A stretch of DNA of 64,000 bases from Zerene cesonia (Eukaryota > Arthropoda > Insecta > Lepidoptera > Pieridae), in assembly GCF_012273895.1 (NCBI RefSeq), contig NC_052105.1:1054001-1118000 (forward strand), in the 5' to 3' direction. Under the pieces are notes generated by a model. The model was given only the letters and a program-made list of their open reading frames with translations, was not told the origin of the DNA and ran no database searches. The stretch's first letter is position 1; each line of letters opens with the position of its first letter. Positions 25,701 through 37,831 of this stretch are shown here, piece after piece. Made by a program: the position numbers and the translations under genes.

Positions 25701-28700
25701 TATTTTATAGCAATTTTATGTATGCATATATATTTTGTTTAACTAATTTTTAGTTGAAAATTACAATGTTTCTGAACGACATATGGAGTTACATATTTGT
25801 TTGTGCGTGAACTAGTGTTTAATAAACCAGGAGGAAACTCTATTCCAAAGTCACAACAGTAACTGCTAACAAAGATTGATTGGTTTAGGAAAATGGCAAT
25901 GAAGCATTTCAATTAAATACCTATTAGATGGCCCGGAATAGAAGTACAATTATACAAGATCCATAGTAAGAATTTAAAATAAGGTCTAAGTACCTGTTCA
26001 AGAATCAGCATTAGCAGAGCTTCGGCAGCGTCGCGCACTCTCATGGAGACAGGCTTTAATTCTTTTTCGTCTTTCATTTTCGTGGGCTCTCCAGGTTTCC
26101 CTGAACACAATAAAAAATTATTAAGAACATTATTCAGTTACGGCAGAACATTAGAATTCGATCATTTCTCATCTGAAACTAGCGCTTTAGAAAATACATG
26201 TACTAGCGAACAGTAGAAAATACATAAATGAAAATAAAGGACATATATGTAGTTCGATAACATACGATTTTAAAGAAAAGCTCATCAGCCACTTCTGCAA
26301 CAGTCACAAAGCTAAAATTGTCCCTTCAGCCACATCCGGTCATAATCGGTCGCTATACACAAGATTGCAATACAACACCATGTCTATTGGTAAGCAGCGC
26401 ACCAACCCTGACTCTTGGAGCCCGAGATGCCCAGCTCGACGACCTCCATGAGCGCGGCGAGGCAGTCGGGGTCGGCCAGCAGCGGCTCGCACAGCCACGC
26501 GGCGAGGCACGCGTACGCGGCCACCACGCACGAGTGCAGGTCGCGCGAGTGCGCCTGCGGCGGCCGCCCGCACTGCACCGAGATGTAGTCGCAGATCCAG
26601 CGCACGGCGCGCTTGCGCTCCAGCGCGTCTGCGGGGTTGCGATGAACCGAGATGATTGGATACGCTTGTTGATTAATATGTACACAAAGCCCAATTTTGT
26701 TGCAACGTTCTTAGCATTTGTCGGATATCAATTGTACTTTAATATTCTGTTGGATGAATCTCAGTTAAGATCTGTATCTTCTTAAACATCTGTATGTCGC
26801 TTTTTATAACTTATCAAAACTCGTTTAGCTATCGAATTCTATAGAATGCCTGTCACTTAGAAACATTGCCTAGGGATCACGACTTGGGTGTTCGTACGTT
26901 GTTTATTCATTGTTCGGCCCAACTACCCTCACTTCGTTAATAGTCTTTGTGGCTGGCTGTCATTTATTATGAACTGACTACACCAAATTGGCAGTTGTGT
27001 AGAATTGCAGTGCATTTTTATAACACCAAAATATTAAACACATCTCCCCCTTTGATTTCTAACATATTTTTTAACCTATTGTATGTTGTTACTAGTTAAA
27101 TTATGTATAGTTCTGATCAGAGGCCCGATACCATAGCATTTAGAGAAAAAAATCAATAAATGTTCATGTAGAGATGATAAGGTTACTCAACATTTTTCAT
27201 ACATTCTTCGATAGCAACTTACTTTCATATTGTTTATCAAAAATAAGGCTATGACTCGATTCTCAAAAGCTTAACGTTTATTTAAAGCTTACCTATTATT
27301 ATTTCTGTTCAGCATGCAAGAAAAATAATATATTAAAAATATTTTTTTAAGTTTTAAAGCAAATCGTTAAATGTCGTTAAACCTTAATAAAAGTATGTAA
27401 ATAGTTTTAAGTAAATAAAATTCATAAGAACTAGTACTCACCAGGCTTACAAGAATGTAATTTCGCAAGGCCAGAGAGCAGTTCCAACGCAGCAAGAGAT
27501 ACTTGTAGGTCTCCCTTCCAAGATGAGATCAGTCGATGGCAAACCAGATAAGTCGCACGGACTACTAATGCTGCACCTAAAGTATGCGGTTGATGGAAAT
27601 ATTGAACGTTATTTAATTTAACTTGGGGTTATGCAGGGTTGTATATCAGGCCCTCTTTTATTTCTGACTTTCAAAAAAGAAAAACACTGAATTACAACAA
27701 CTGATCTGAACCATGCTAATAATTTAATTATTTGATATTATAAACATTGAAAAAAAATCATGCATTAGATGAATTATGATTTACACAAAAACGTACAAGC
27801 TAAATAAAGCTTTTAAATGTAGATATCAGATAGACATGATTAAAAATGCATGTTATTTACAAAGGACTTTATAAACGCTATGTTTAAATGTAACAAAATA
27901 GCAACGATAAACAAAACAATATTAAGCAAATAATGCATACTTATGAACATGACTACATTGGTCGTACATAAAATTTGACAAAATCAAATGTTATTTAGAT
28001 CGCAATCGCATCAAGAGCGTGTACGCCTTATGGTATTTTATAAAAATTTTCAAGAACTTATTAGATTACTGAACCAATCTTAATGAAAATTCATGCCCAT
28101 TAGTAGGATAGATCTAACAAGTTAGTATTAATTTATATGAAATGCCGTATCACGTATGGCGTATCAACTTAATCGGGAAAAACCTCTAAGTTTATTGTTA
28201 TCAAAAACTTAGATATTTTTACCGAGTATTATTAAAGTTACATTTATCAGATGTTTTATTTTGTCAAATATCATAGTCATGGATAGCAACAGAATGGCAA
28301 ATTTACCGAAAACAGGCGATGATGGATCTAGCTCCCTAACATCCGCGGCGAAGTCGTCCTGAACGCTCTCGGCGCTCGCCGGCCCGCTGCTGCTGTCTGA
28401 CCGGGCTATAACACCCCCCCGATTGAGTACCCCCCTTTTTTAGAATTGTATACAATTCCAAAGACTAGCCCATATTATAAGGTGGTAGGAGTCAATCGTG
28501 ACCTTATGGTTGGACAGTAATTTAGATCAGTCGAAATTATAACTTTACTCCTAAAAATCTGAATGTGCGTAATTTTTATTTCAGTTGTTTCCTTTGCTAG
28601 TTAGTTTTGAACAGTTTCAACCTTATCTAATATTTATACAAAATTCCCATTCGTCCTATTATGACATGAATTTATAACACACATAAGTGATGTGTAGTAT

Positions 28701-31700
28701 TGTGACACATTTTCAAATATGTTCATATTTGCAGTACAGTTATGTCCTAATTCAGAAATTAGAAATGATGTGTATATGTAATTGTATTGTTTGCAGTGAA
28801 TATTTAAGCAGAGCAACTTAAAAAAATCGGCGTGTATTGTGTAATTCTTTTAAAAAAGTGTAGGGTAATGCAGTGATGAAGCCATTTATTGCCAATTCAG
28901 AAATAAAATTACAAAAAATTAAAATTTTGAACAAAACTAAAATAGTATAAATTAAAAAATGTTGTATTGTTTATTCCACTTTTAGTAGTTTTTACTTACC
29001 AACCCTTAAAGAGTAAGATTATATTGTACACTCAATCGAATATGATTCATACAGATTCTACAAGATACTAGCTCATATCCCATATCGAATTATGATTCCA
29101 CAATAGAAATTTTCAAGTGGGCTTGAACAACTAAATACTTAACTATGCTAGCGTAAAATACTCCATATTCGCATAATCCGGGTCCGGTTAAAATCAAAAT
29201 CAAAAATGTATAGAATTTTCAACCGACGTTCCAAAAACAGGAGTTTCTTAAAACGACTTAATTTTTTTTTCTTTGGTTTGGCTTGATCGAATTCGATAGC
29301 CACGTGGTTTCTCAACCGAAAGACTATTTGTGTTTGAAAAAAAATTGTTGTCACATGGTCCCATTTTAGCTTTTGGAGAAGTACCTCCCTTGCAGGGACG
29401 TCTTCTTTGGAGAATACAAAAAAAAATTCAATATTCCTAAGCCTTTCTTTTCAGCGGCATATACTTTTTTTTATTTTTTATGTCACAGCGGGCAACAGAG
29501 CACTATCAGCACCGCCTACGAACATTTGCAGAGGCATTGCTCCCCACTCACCCTTGTACTCGTTGCTGTGCGCGCGCGAGGGCGGCGGGGCGTGCGCGTG
29601 CGCGTGCGCGTGCGCGTTGTGGCGCACGCACAGGTAGAGCGCGCTGAGCAGCGGCACGGCGAGCGCGTCCACCGTCTCCACTTGCACGGCGGACACGCAT
29701 ATGAGCGACAGCTTGCCGCGCGCGTACTCGCCGAGCGTCATGCCCGCGCTAACGTTGTTGGGGTACGTGTTTTGATTGAAAACTATATTTTTTGGAACTG
29801 AGCACATAACGCTATGTATTGGCAATTGAAACAGAGTTGTAAACAAACAAGTTCTATATAGGTGAGAAGACTGAATTATGCGATTTCATTAAAATTTATT
29901 TCATCTTAGTGTGAGAGCTACGCAAAAGTTTAACATAAATCACAGATAGTGACAGGCGAACAAGTATTCTTAGTAAATGCACATACCTAAAGATCATTGC
30001 CGTTACTACTCTTATTTAAATAGCGTTCATCCTTTACAAAGTATTAGGTTCCAATTGGCGTTCTTTAAGGTTCTTATTGAAGACCACGATTGTAAATTAT
30101 ATTTATCAACAATAAACACAATATTCGAATGAATATAAAAACATGCTAATTACTATATAATATATAAGTTAAATAAACACATACTACTCGTTACATCCAG
30201 GAAACTCTGGTACTGGTAAGCCCCTGTAGTGGTAAGGGAACGCAACCAAAGACAACAGAAGACTAATGGCGGCCTTGCGAAGTTCCCGCTTGTCTATAGA
30301 ACCGCATTCTAACTTCGGTTCTCGCTCAGACAGGATGCGATCCAGGGCCGTAATGAAATCTGGGACTAAAACCAGCACACCGTCGAGATCTAATCTGTAA
30401 ATAATTAAAAAACAATATGTAAATCTATACTAATACTAGCTTTGCCCGTGGGTTCGCAAGCAAATTCGGAGTACTTTAATAGATGTTATACATATACCTT
30501 CGTCTTGAATCACTCTATCTATTAAAAAAAAAACCATTAAAATCGGTCGTGTAGGAACAGATGCGAGAACGGGACTATGCTTTATACTATGTAGCGATAT
30601 TACTCTATATAAAATCTATACAAATACACAGAAGTAAGGGACACATTCGGATAATGCTTTGTCGCCCAGCGTGAAACAGCATTCTGCTATGTTTCGTTCG
30701 GTGAGTGTGGGAGGCCCATATCCTGTTCCTTACCCTTTTCATTTTTTCCTCTCGTCAATCTTTTCTTAATCTGTACAATTTGAATTCGGCAATCCATTTG
30801 TAGACATAAGGTCTGCAAAATCTAACGCCACTGCCCCATTCATGGGAGGTGGTATCACCAAATAAATCAGAGCTGAGGCATAACGCCTCAGTTTTCTTAA
30901 GTAGCATCCCTTTTTTGACCCACACAGTCACATATAACTGTTATTTTGCCTTGCCATTAAAATCCGTTATTTTTCTTCATTTATAATTTACTCTTTTCTA
31001 TTATACTTTGTTACGATCTGTTGTGTGTGTGTTCACTTTCTTTCCGTCTTCTTTTCTTCTTTTTTTCTTCCTTTCAGCAAGTCCACTGGCCGACGAGGAC
31101 ACACGGCACAAGAGCAGAGATATACTGACCGGAATATGTCGGCGGCGTCGAGCACGACGGCGGCGGCGGTGGCGGGGTCGCGCAGGCCGCGCTGCAGCGC
31201 CGCGTAGGCGCGCGCGCGGTACGGCGCCAGCACCTCCTCGCGGCACTGCTTCGAGCACAGCACGCGGCACAGCGTGCCCAGCGCGACCGCCCGCCCTGGC
31301 GTATTTATTTATTTATTTATTTCATTAACGATTTAATATAACACACCGAATAAGGAACAGTTACAAAACTACACTTATATTATAAAGAGGAATTCATAAT
31401 AGTGTAGATCTGCAAACTATTTCTAATTTTCCGACTCTGAATTCCTAATTCCGATTGCAAAACTTTCTTACAACATTAGAAAGCTGCAATCGCATTAAGT
31501 GACATACGCTATAATGTACTACGGGCGATGCCGGGGCGAACAGCTAGTATATAATAGAGTGTTTAATGTAGTACATGAGGCGATTTTATCACATATCGGC
31601 GATCTCTTCCAGGCCGCCCAAGTTAGGGGATAAATATAGGAAAAAAGGAAGTTATCATAAACTTTTGTTCTGAATCGGAAATGGAGCACAAAACCAATGG

Positions 31701-34700
31701 ATCGAAACATTGAAATTCATTATCAAATAAATATTATCTATATATGGTCCTCGATACAAGCATAAAACTGTAATGAGAGTTTGTGGGAGGTGCAAAATAT
31801 TATGTTTGTTCCAATAAATCGGTAAATACCTGGCTGATAACTGAGCATATTAAGCTTTTGCGTGGCGTCCGAAAGCGATGGAGGCGGCGGAGTCCCTTCC
31901 ATTCTCTCTGTAATATGTCACATTTATTTATTAACCAAAATAATGAAATCACTTAAATCTAAAAAAATGTGTAAAAAAAATCACAGAATCTCATCGACAG
32001 TAATATTATAAACAGGAAACTTTTGTACTTTTGTAAATTTGTAACGTCTTCAGGCAACCACTGGACCGATTTCAGAAATTCTTTCACCATTAGGAAGCTG
32101 CAACTTCACTGAGTGACATAGGCTTTACACGTACCACGGGCGAAGCCGGGTCGAACAGCTAGTAAGAAAACATTTACGTATGTCTTACATACATATTTGA
32201 TCTGATAAACATCCCTACTATTAAACGCTAATAAATGATATACTTACGTTGCGTTGTATTTGTGGGCGTGGTCCCAATCAAAGCGGCTTCAAACAGCCAC
32301 TCACCGAACAGATGCAATATCGAGTTCACCTTCGGTCGTAGCGGCGTCAGTGGCGGCTTTTCTGTTTCCCCCACTGTAATAGCCCGGAGCGAGTTGTACT
32401 CTAACTTTTTATTTTAATTTTAAAAAGAAATGTTTTTGGAGGACATCGCATTGTGCTGTATGCGATATTTCACTCAAATATAACCAATTTTTCTTTGTTC
32501 AATTCACAGTTATATGATATGATAACCTATACACAAAAACACAGTTTTTAATTATAAATTTGTAGGTGCAATTTTATTTAAATCAAGATTAAATAAATTA
32601 ATAGGCTAATGAAGTGTACATATGCAGTTACGTTTACTTTAAAAATACTACTAATCTTACCTTGCGAAGAGATGGAATTTGGCGGTGTGCTAGGAACCAC
32701 ACTAGATGGTCGACTGCTGGTTAATCCTATAAGCGACGTACGAGGAGTACCTGCGCATAAGCAATGTATAATAATGATAAACTTACCGTTTAATAAACGA
32801 TTTAGGCTACACCTAAGATCATTCCATAGAAAATGAAATATATTCTAAGTTTAATTTACTAATTAATATTAGCTTTGACATTAACAATAATAAAAAATTA
32901 TTACATTATCGATACATATCATGCAGTTCGGTTTGTGGAAAACAAAATAAAGTAATTATTATCCAGAAAATCACTTATATTTATTCAATCCATTTAGATT
33001 TATAGAATGTTTAATTTATATGAATTTCTACATTTGTACAATAGATCTATGTTAGACAATTGGTGGCTACAGGATAGCAAAAGTGCTGTTGGAAAAGCAT
33101 AAAATTCTGTGCATGTGCTATTCTACTAAAGCATGTGCAAGTCATTCACTCAAACTACAGTTAACTAGCCTCTGTAACCTGTGAATTTGTTACTAGATTA
33201 TGTTACTATTTTAGTATAATTTTACTCAAAAACAAAAACTAACTTAACATACAATATTTATTTAATAAAAACTAAAAAAATACAACAAAATTTGTGTCAT
33301 CTAAATAAACAAATGAACAACAAACATAATAAATCTAATTTCGCCGAGACGGTTAATTCCAGTCGAAAATTACATTATAAAACAAAATATTACTTACCCC
33401 CACTATATACAAAATGAAATTTAAATTCACAAGGAATATTTTTCTGAATGTCCCGATTTTATATATACATTTTCATATGTATGTTTTGTTTTCGAGATGA
33501 CTTACTATTATAACCCGACTAAAAAATGTTGAATGGGAAAGAGCAACTACAGGGTTTCTGAACAAATAAATGTTTCAGTTTGAGTTCAACCCTATTAACC
33601 GTCTCGGCGAATGCGGCCCACAATCACACAATCATACTTTTCTCCGGCATCTTGTCCCTGGGTCGGCTGGTGCTGAACGACTTGGCGAGGCGGCGGTGCG
33701 CGGGCGGCGTCGTCTCGCCCTCGTCCCGCTCGGGCTCCGCCCCCGCGCCCCCCGCCGCCCCCACGCCCTCCCACCAGCGCTCCGGCCCGCGCCCTGTGCA
33801 CCCCACACCACCCTTGTGTATATGACTTCAAACCTCCCCCTCATCTCTTCTTCCCACCAGTTCCCCCTCCCAGATTCAATACATTGCTACTAGAATACCC
33901 TCTACCGAATTGAAACAATTTGTTGGAAAGAACAATTTTTGTTTCGTGATAAATTATTATTTCGGGAGAAAACATTATCTTGCACGCATATACCATATTA
34001 TAATATTCATATACACATTTTCTATTAAACGACTAAAATATTTATTATAATTATGGTTTCTGAAGTCGCGTTTGTCACTTAGTAGAATACATGATTTTAA
34101 AACTTAAGTAACATTACCTTTTACAAATTAAAAATTATTTCTAGCAATAATTATCATTTACTATATCAAGCCTCAAACCATTATATGAAAAACTATCCCA
34201 TTATCCCAATACTTTGAGGAGCCAAGTTAAAATGCGTTATATTTTTATTTTGCAAAGCCAAAACCCTCTCCAAACTCTGAAAAAATATTTTTAATTACAA
34301 ATATACTATGTTAATCCCAGATATACCATGTCCACTACTGTCACTTTAAATATACATTGTCGCAAAGTATAATATGTAAAATAGGACCCAAGATAACACA
34401 AAAAGTGCAAATACTAAAAAATACTAACTAACTATCACCAAATTATACACTCGTATACCATATTCAGATAATATAGATCTAAGGATAGCTGGACAAGCTA
34501 ACCGGAAGGAAAATAAGTTCAATACTACAGTTAAACAAATCTACCTGTTTGCATTTACTTTCACATCAATATCCTATCGACAGATAGACTATGCTAACCA
34601 CAATGTTTATCTATTATTAGGAGGATGGATAAGCTACCAGAGCCTATCGCACGCTTATAGTAATACTTTATTTCCTGTTAAATTGCAGCAAAAATAGCAA

Positions 34701-37700
34701 TAAAAGCTTAAAGTTACTTCCCGTAACGCGTCGCTACCTCCAATAACGTCAATCGCTTGCTTGTTAATACTGGCCAATATGTACTTGTACTCAGTAGAGT
34801 AACTTGCGTTTTGAGAAATAAAATTATAATTGCGTTATCTATCTATCCATATTGGATATTCAAAAGTAAGTGAAAATGGATAGATTTGTCCTTGAGTAAC
34901 AGAAACAATGTATAGATAGTATATTGAATACGGCTGTATTGTTTATAACTATGTATAAAAAAATTTAAAAGTTTTGTTTACCTTGCCCAACTCAAATTGT
35001 CAGTAATGACATTTCAATATAGCGCAATTTCAATTCTACTCGTATTAGGCTCGCAAAGTTTTGTTATTATTTCCAAAAACTTTTTGCAACTTTTTGCTAG
35101 TATGTAAACTCATGAAACAAAATCTGTCACATAATGTTACTACCATACACCACATAGGCATGACGCATGCATAGTTACCAAGGAAGGCGTCGACGTGCGC
35201 GGCCAAGCCCAGCATGGCGCGGTGGAAGATAGCCGGAAGGGCGTTCAGACACGCCTGTTGGCTGCCGTCCTCCCAGCGCATTGCGTGCTGAGGGTATGAT
35301 TAAAAAATATTAAACTTCATTAAGGAATTGTATAATAATGAGTATAGCATCTAAGGGTAGTTAAGCTGCCTGTCGATCTGTTGTGTTTTCACGAGAAATT
35401 CATTTTTTTTTAACATGTGGTACCTAAGCATTCGATGCTACATTGTGTGAAGTAAAAAAAAACAAGAGATGGTATAATGCGTTTTCTAACTGTGACCAGT
35501 ACAATAAGTGTGTTAGCGTGTCTGTCTCTGCGGTGATACTTACTCCATCCTGTGGAATAATATCTACTCTGCGAAGGGGGAGACTGTAAGAAGATTCTTA
35601 GCGTGCCGATAATGTGCAGCACGCGGTACCAGCTCTGCATCACGCTCACCTGCAGGAAGTGCGGCGTGTGGCTGATGAGGTGCGGGCGGCACAGGTCCAC
35701 GGGGTTGCCGATGGTGTGCAGCACGCGGTACCAGCTCTGCATCACGCTCTCCGCGCTCATGTCCGCCGGCACCAGCGACGCGTCCTCCTCACCTGGTGAA
35801 GAACACATTGTGTAGCTATTACAAATTGGAATAATCCAAGGCTGGAATCTGGTGGTTCAAAAATCATTAAGATATTATGAATTTATTTATACAGTTTTAT
35901 CCTAAATCTGAACATTGCACAGCGTTGTGAAAAACACAAAAATTATATTTACAAATGATCATACTCACTGATAGGCATAACAGGGAACAGCGGGCCGTAC
36001 ATATGTTTGAGCAGTCGAGCAGTTAGGCACAGCGAGACGCGCGTCCATTGCTCGGTGAGTGGGGCGCGGTGCCGCCAGCTGATGCAGTGTTCGCGCAACG
36101 TGCGCCACAGCGGTGGCGATGGGAAACATCTGGTGTTATGGGAATATATTCTTTATGTATACGGTACACAAAGAACAAACTTTTTAATACAGGCAGTTAA
36201 TGTTAAAATTCCTTTGAGGATATTTTATAGGATTGCCACTTAGCAATTCTAGCAAAAACACATCACATTCAATTTATAAACACCTATAATATACATTAAT
36301 TTCCAATACAATCTACTATACGTAATACCTTAATATTATATCTTATCTCATTACCCACCTGTGACAAGCCAATATCCAAACTTCGAACAGCACACAAAGA
36401 ACTCTTTCACACAGTTGCTCCGCCGCACCGTGTACGGGCGCCGGCGGCGCTAGTAGCGCGGCCGCAGCAGCCAATAGTAGCAGCAGTAGAGCACGCCACT
36501 CACGCGGGCCCAATGCGGCGCTGTCCGCCAGAGAGCGGGCCAATCGGAGCACGCGGTGGCATAGCACCGCTTGCTTGCTTATTAGATCAGCACCTAGTAT
36601 GGATGAATTTGAATTTTTGAGATTAGCTAACGAATAACTTTATTTGCAAGCGCATAAGCTATACTTATCGAATGACAATGTGGTAGCTTAAGCGAGTCAT
36701 TGGAGTAATTTTTAAATGTACAAGACTCACCCAAATCCGTTTGATAGATAAATGCGAGCGCTTGAAACAAATTATTGTTGTATTATAAACTAATGAACGA
36801 ATCGCTTAATACAAAATAATTAGCGTTTTATAAAACTTCCAGATATATCAGCAGCAAAGTAAAGACTATTAATTTTTACCATTTTTTTTTTTAAACATTA
36901 CATAATCAAAAAGCACTCACTCTCATTATGTCTAGGCACGAATAGGTTATGCAGGTGACTCAATATCCGTGTAGCATATCGTTCAGGTGCGGCTGCGAGC
37001 GGGGCCGGTACCGCCGGAGGGGGCGGTTGCGCGGGCGCAGCGGGTGGTAATAGCGCTGAGAGCCAGGAGCAGCAAACACGGACACAGTCACGCACCGCTT
37101 CGTGTTCCGAGAGGGGGAGGGAAAGGCCGTAGCGGATTACTTCCAGCACCCATTCCACCTGAATAATATTGAAAAAATGAACAAACGTTATAGTATATGC
37201 AAGGACATGTTGCTAAAAACAAACAAACTCTGATCTTTCACAGTAGTAATACAAAAATGTTTTTCGTTTTCTATTATTAAACCCTCAATGCAAAATGAAT
37301 CGCTTTGTATAGTATATAATTTTGAAGCTTAAATTTGTCTGTGTAATCATAGTGCTCAAAGGGATTTACTGATTTCAATACGGTTATTTAATTTGTGGAT
37401 TTTACGGTGATGTTTAATGATACCATAAGTAAAGAATAGATAGGTTAAAAGTGCTCCAGGATAAACAGCACAATAAAATGTAGCTAATTGGCCAGAATTG
37501 ACTTCAGTTGAATATGTGTCTCTTTTAACTTTGATGTAGTGTGACATTGCAACAAAGTTATTTATATATGGGTTAGTGCGTTTTTGAAGATATAATTTTT
37601 TGTTGATAGTCTACCCAGACCTTATTACTTGGCTAATATTAAAAACTAAAAACCAATCACTAACTATAAATATTAACTATATATCTTTACCTCAGCATCA

Positions 37701-37831
37701 GTGTTCAAAGGGCTAGGTTGGTGTGAAGCAAGCTGCCTCACAACAGCCAGCACTACATCCCGACCACCGACAGCACCAAGGACCCCACACCCTCCCCCCT
37801 CCAGGGGCAATGAACTCCATTCCGAGTACAT
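19763..37831 (-). CDS. RalGAPB: Ral GTPase-activating protein subunit beta
   Basis: 28 exons, transcript order: 37831-37691, 37158-36921, 36593-36359, 36129-35969, 35792-35650, 35287-35179, 33793-33638, 32750-32661, 32373-32248, 31907-31830, 31295-31130, 30394-30195, 29782-29552, 28405-28307, 27576-27442, 26628-26407, 26100-25994, 25653-25494, 24470-24299, 23574-23445, 23226-23125, 22500-22292, 21877-21733, 21574-21450, 20949-20717, 20461-20375, 20281-20062, 19874-19763. This gives 1443 aa, against about 1494 in human. RalGAP-beta is the obligate partner of the catalytic alpha subunit, and the dimer inactivates Ral GTPases in the cytosol. The product starts MYSEW, as in vertebrates. Other matches: LHNLFVPR, HAMRWEDGSQQ-VDAFLG, PKVNSILHLFG, ELRKAAISLLLSL, RDLHSCVVAAY, VVELGISGSKS, EFQTARMFLSHFG, GHAGWTGHV (start of the Rap-GAP-like region, about residue 1147) and the end PPHVRRRHLIQEIAQQYKK. 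Ala/Pro-rich (1274-1303) and His-Ala (672-679) runs are expansions. Exon 21's donor (AAA/GTAGGA) is the least certain boundary. Confidence 0.93.
20005..20062. repeat. CA/TG microsatellite abutting a RALGAPB splice donor
   Basis: On the minus strand, the donor GTGAGT of exon 27 (exon end 20062) runs straight into an interrupted TG repeat of about 45 bases (TGTGTCTGTGTGTGCGTGTG and onward). Confidence 0.8.
21170..21260 (+). repeat. Dispersed repeat fragment (family B-like)
   Basis: Contains CGCGCTTATTTCAGGAACTACTG and TTTCACCACTGGACCAATTG-like text, matching the core of the family B copy at 58735-58905. It sits in a RALGAPB intron. Confidence 0.5.
22545..22800 (+). repeat. Dispersed repeat, family C, copy 2
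   Basis: In the RALGAPB intron before exon 22. Shares GAGGAAGTACCACACCCCCA, then a CCGGCGTGAC block, then the TTTCGTACGGTGAGTGAGGGG block, and ends near AAGCGAACCATCAGCTCGGT. Inverted relative to copy 1. Confidence 0.6.
23682..23872 (+). repeat. Dispersed repeat, family A, copy 4
   Basis: In a RALGAPB intron. Starts AGCTGCACCTCGCCGTTTCA, continues with TATCCCGTAGAAATATCGAG and ends at CATTTATAATATTAGTAGGA. Confidence 0.7.
25060..25410 (+). mobile_element. Dispersed repeat, family C, copy 3, with poly-A tail
   Basis: The best-preserved copy of the family. It starts near GAGCACGCTTCGGCACGAAT, includes GGGGAAGTACCACACCCCCA and a CATGGGCGGTGGTAGCGCTT block, and ends in an uninterrupted A run (25387-25407). 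The tail shows retrotransposition. It lies in a RALGAPB intron just before exon 18 on the + strand map. Confidence 0.65.
30430..30570 (+). repeat. Dispersed repeat fragment (AGCTTTGCCCGTGGGTTCGC type)
   Basis: Contains CTAGCTTTGCCCGTGGGTTC and AAAATCGGTCGTGTAGGAAC-like text, typical of insect non-LTR retroelement 3' regions. It lies in the RALGAPB intron between exons 11 and 12. Confidence 0.4.
30660..30860 (+). repeat. Dispersed repeat, family C, copy 4
   Basis: Matches the middle of the 25060 copy (AGCATTCTGCTATGTTTCGTTCGGTGAGTG, then GGAGGCCCATATCC) and its end (CCATTCATGGGAGGTGGTATC). No poly-A tail remains. Confidence 0.6.
31425..31555 (+). repeat. Dispersed repeat, family B, copy 1
   Basis: Ends CGGGCGATGCCGGGGCGAAC followed by AGCTAGTA, with AGAAAGCTGCAATCGCATTA before it. 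Closely related to 32045-32165, in the next RALGAPB intron. Confidence 0.6.
32045..32165 (+). repeat. Dispersed repeat, family B, copy 2
   Basis: Shares the ATTAGGAAGCTGCAACTTCACTGAGTGACATA and GCGAAGCCGGGTCGAACAGC blocks with the copy at 31425-31555. Confidence 0.6.
33340..33611. repeat. 18-bp perfect inverted repeat spaced about 270 bp apart
   Basis: The arm at 33340-33357 (TTCGCCGAGACGGTTAAT) is exactly complementary to 33594-33611. The right arm lies 26 bp past the donor of RALGAPB exon 7. No flanking duplication was seen, so it need not be a transposon. Confidence 0.7.
33794..35178. other. Long RALGAPB intron 6
   Basis: AT-rich intron between exons 6 and 7 with no coding signal and no repeat family that I can assign. 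Confidence 0.6.
35604..35749. repeat. 44-bp exon fragment repeated across a RALGAPB splice donor
   Basis: Segments 35604-35647 and 35706-35749 match at 42 of 44 bases, with 35 consecutive identical bases, at an offset of 102 bp. On the minus strand the first copy is inside exon 5 (coding SVMQSWYRVLH) and the second starts just after the exon 5 donor (exon end 35650). Confidence 0.9.

Noticed and set aside
35410..35808. Long read-through of RALGAPB exon 5 as the real exon
   Set aside because: Homology requires the donor at 35650 joined to exon 6 (HAMRWEDG); the open read-through results from the duplicated segment.
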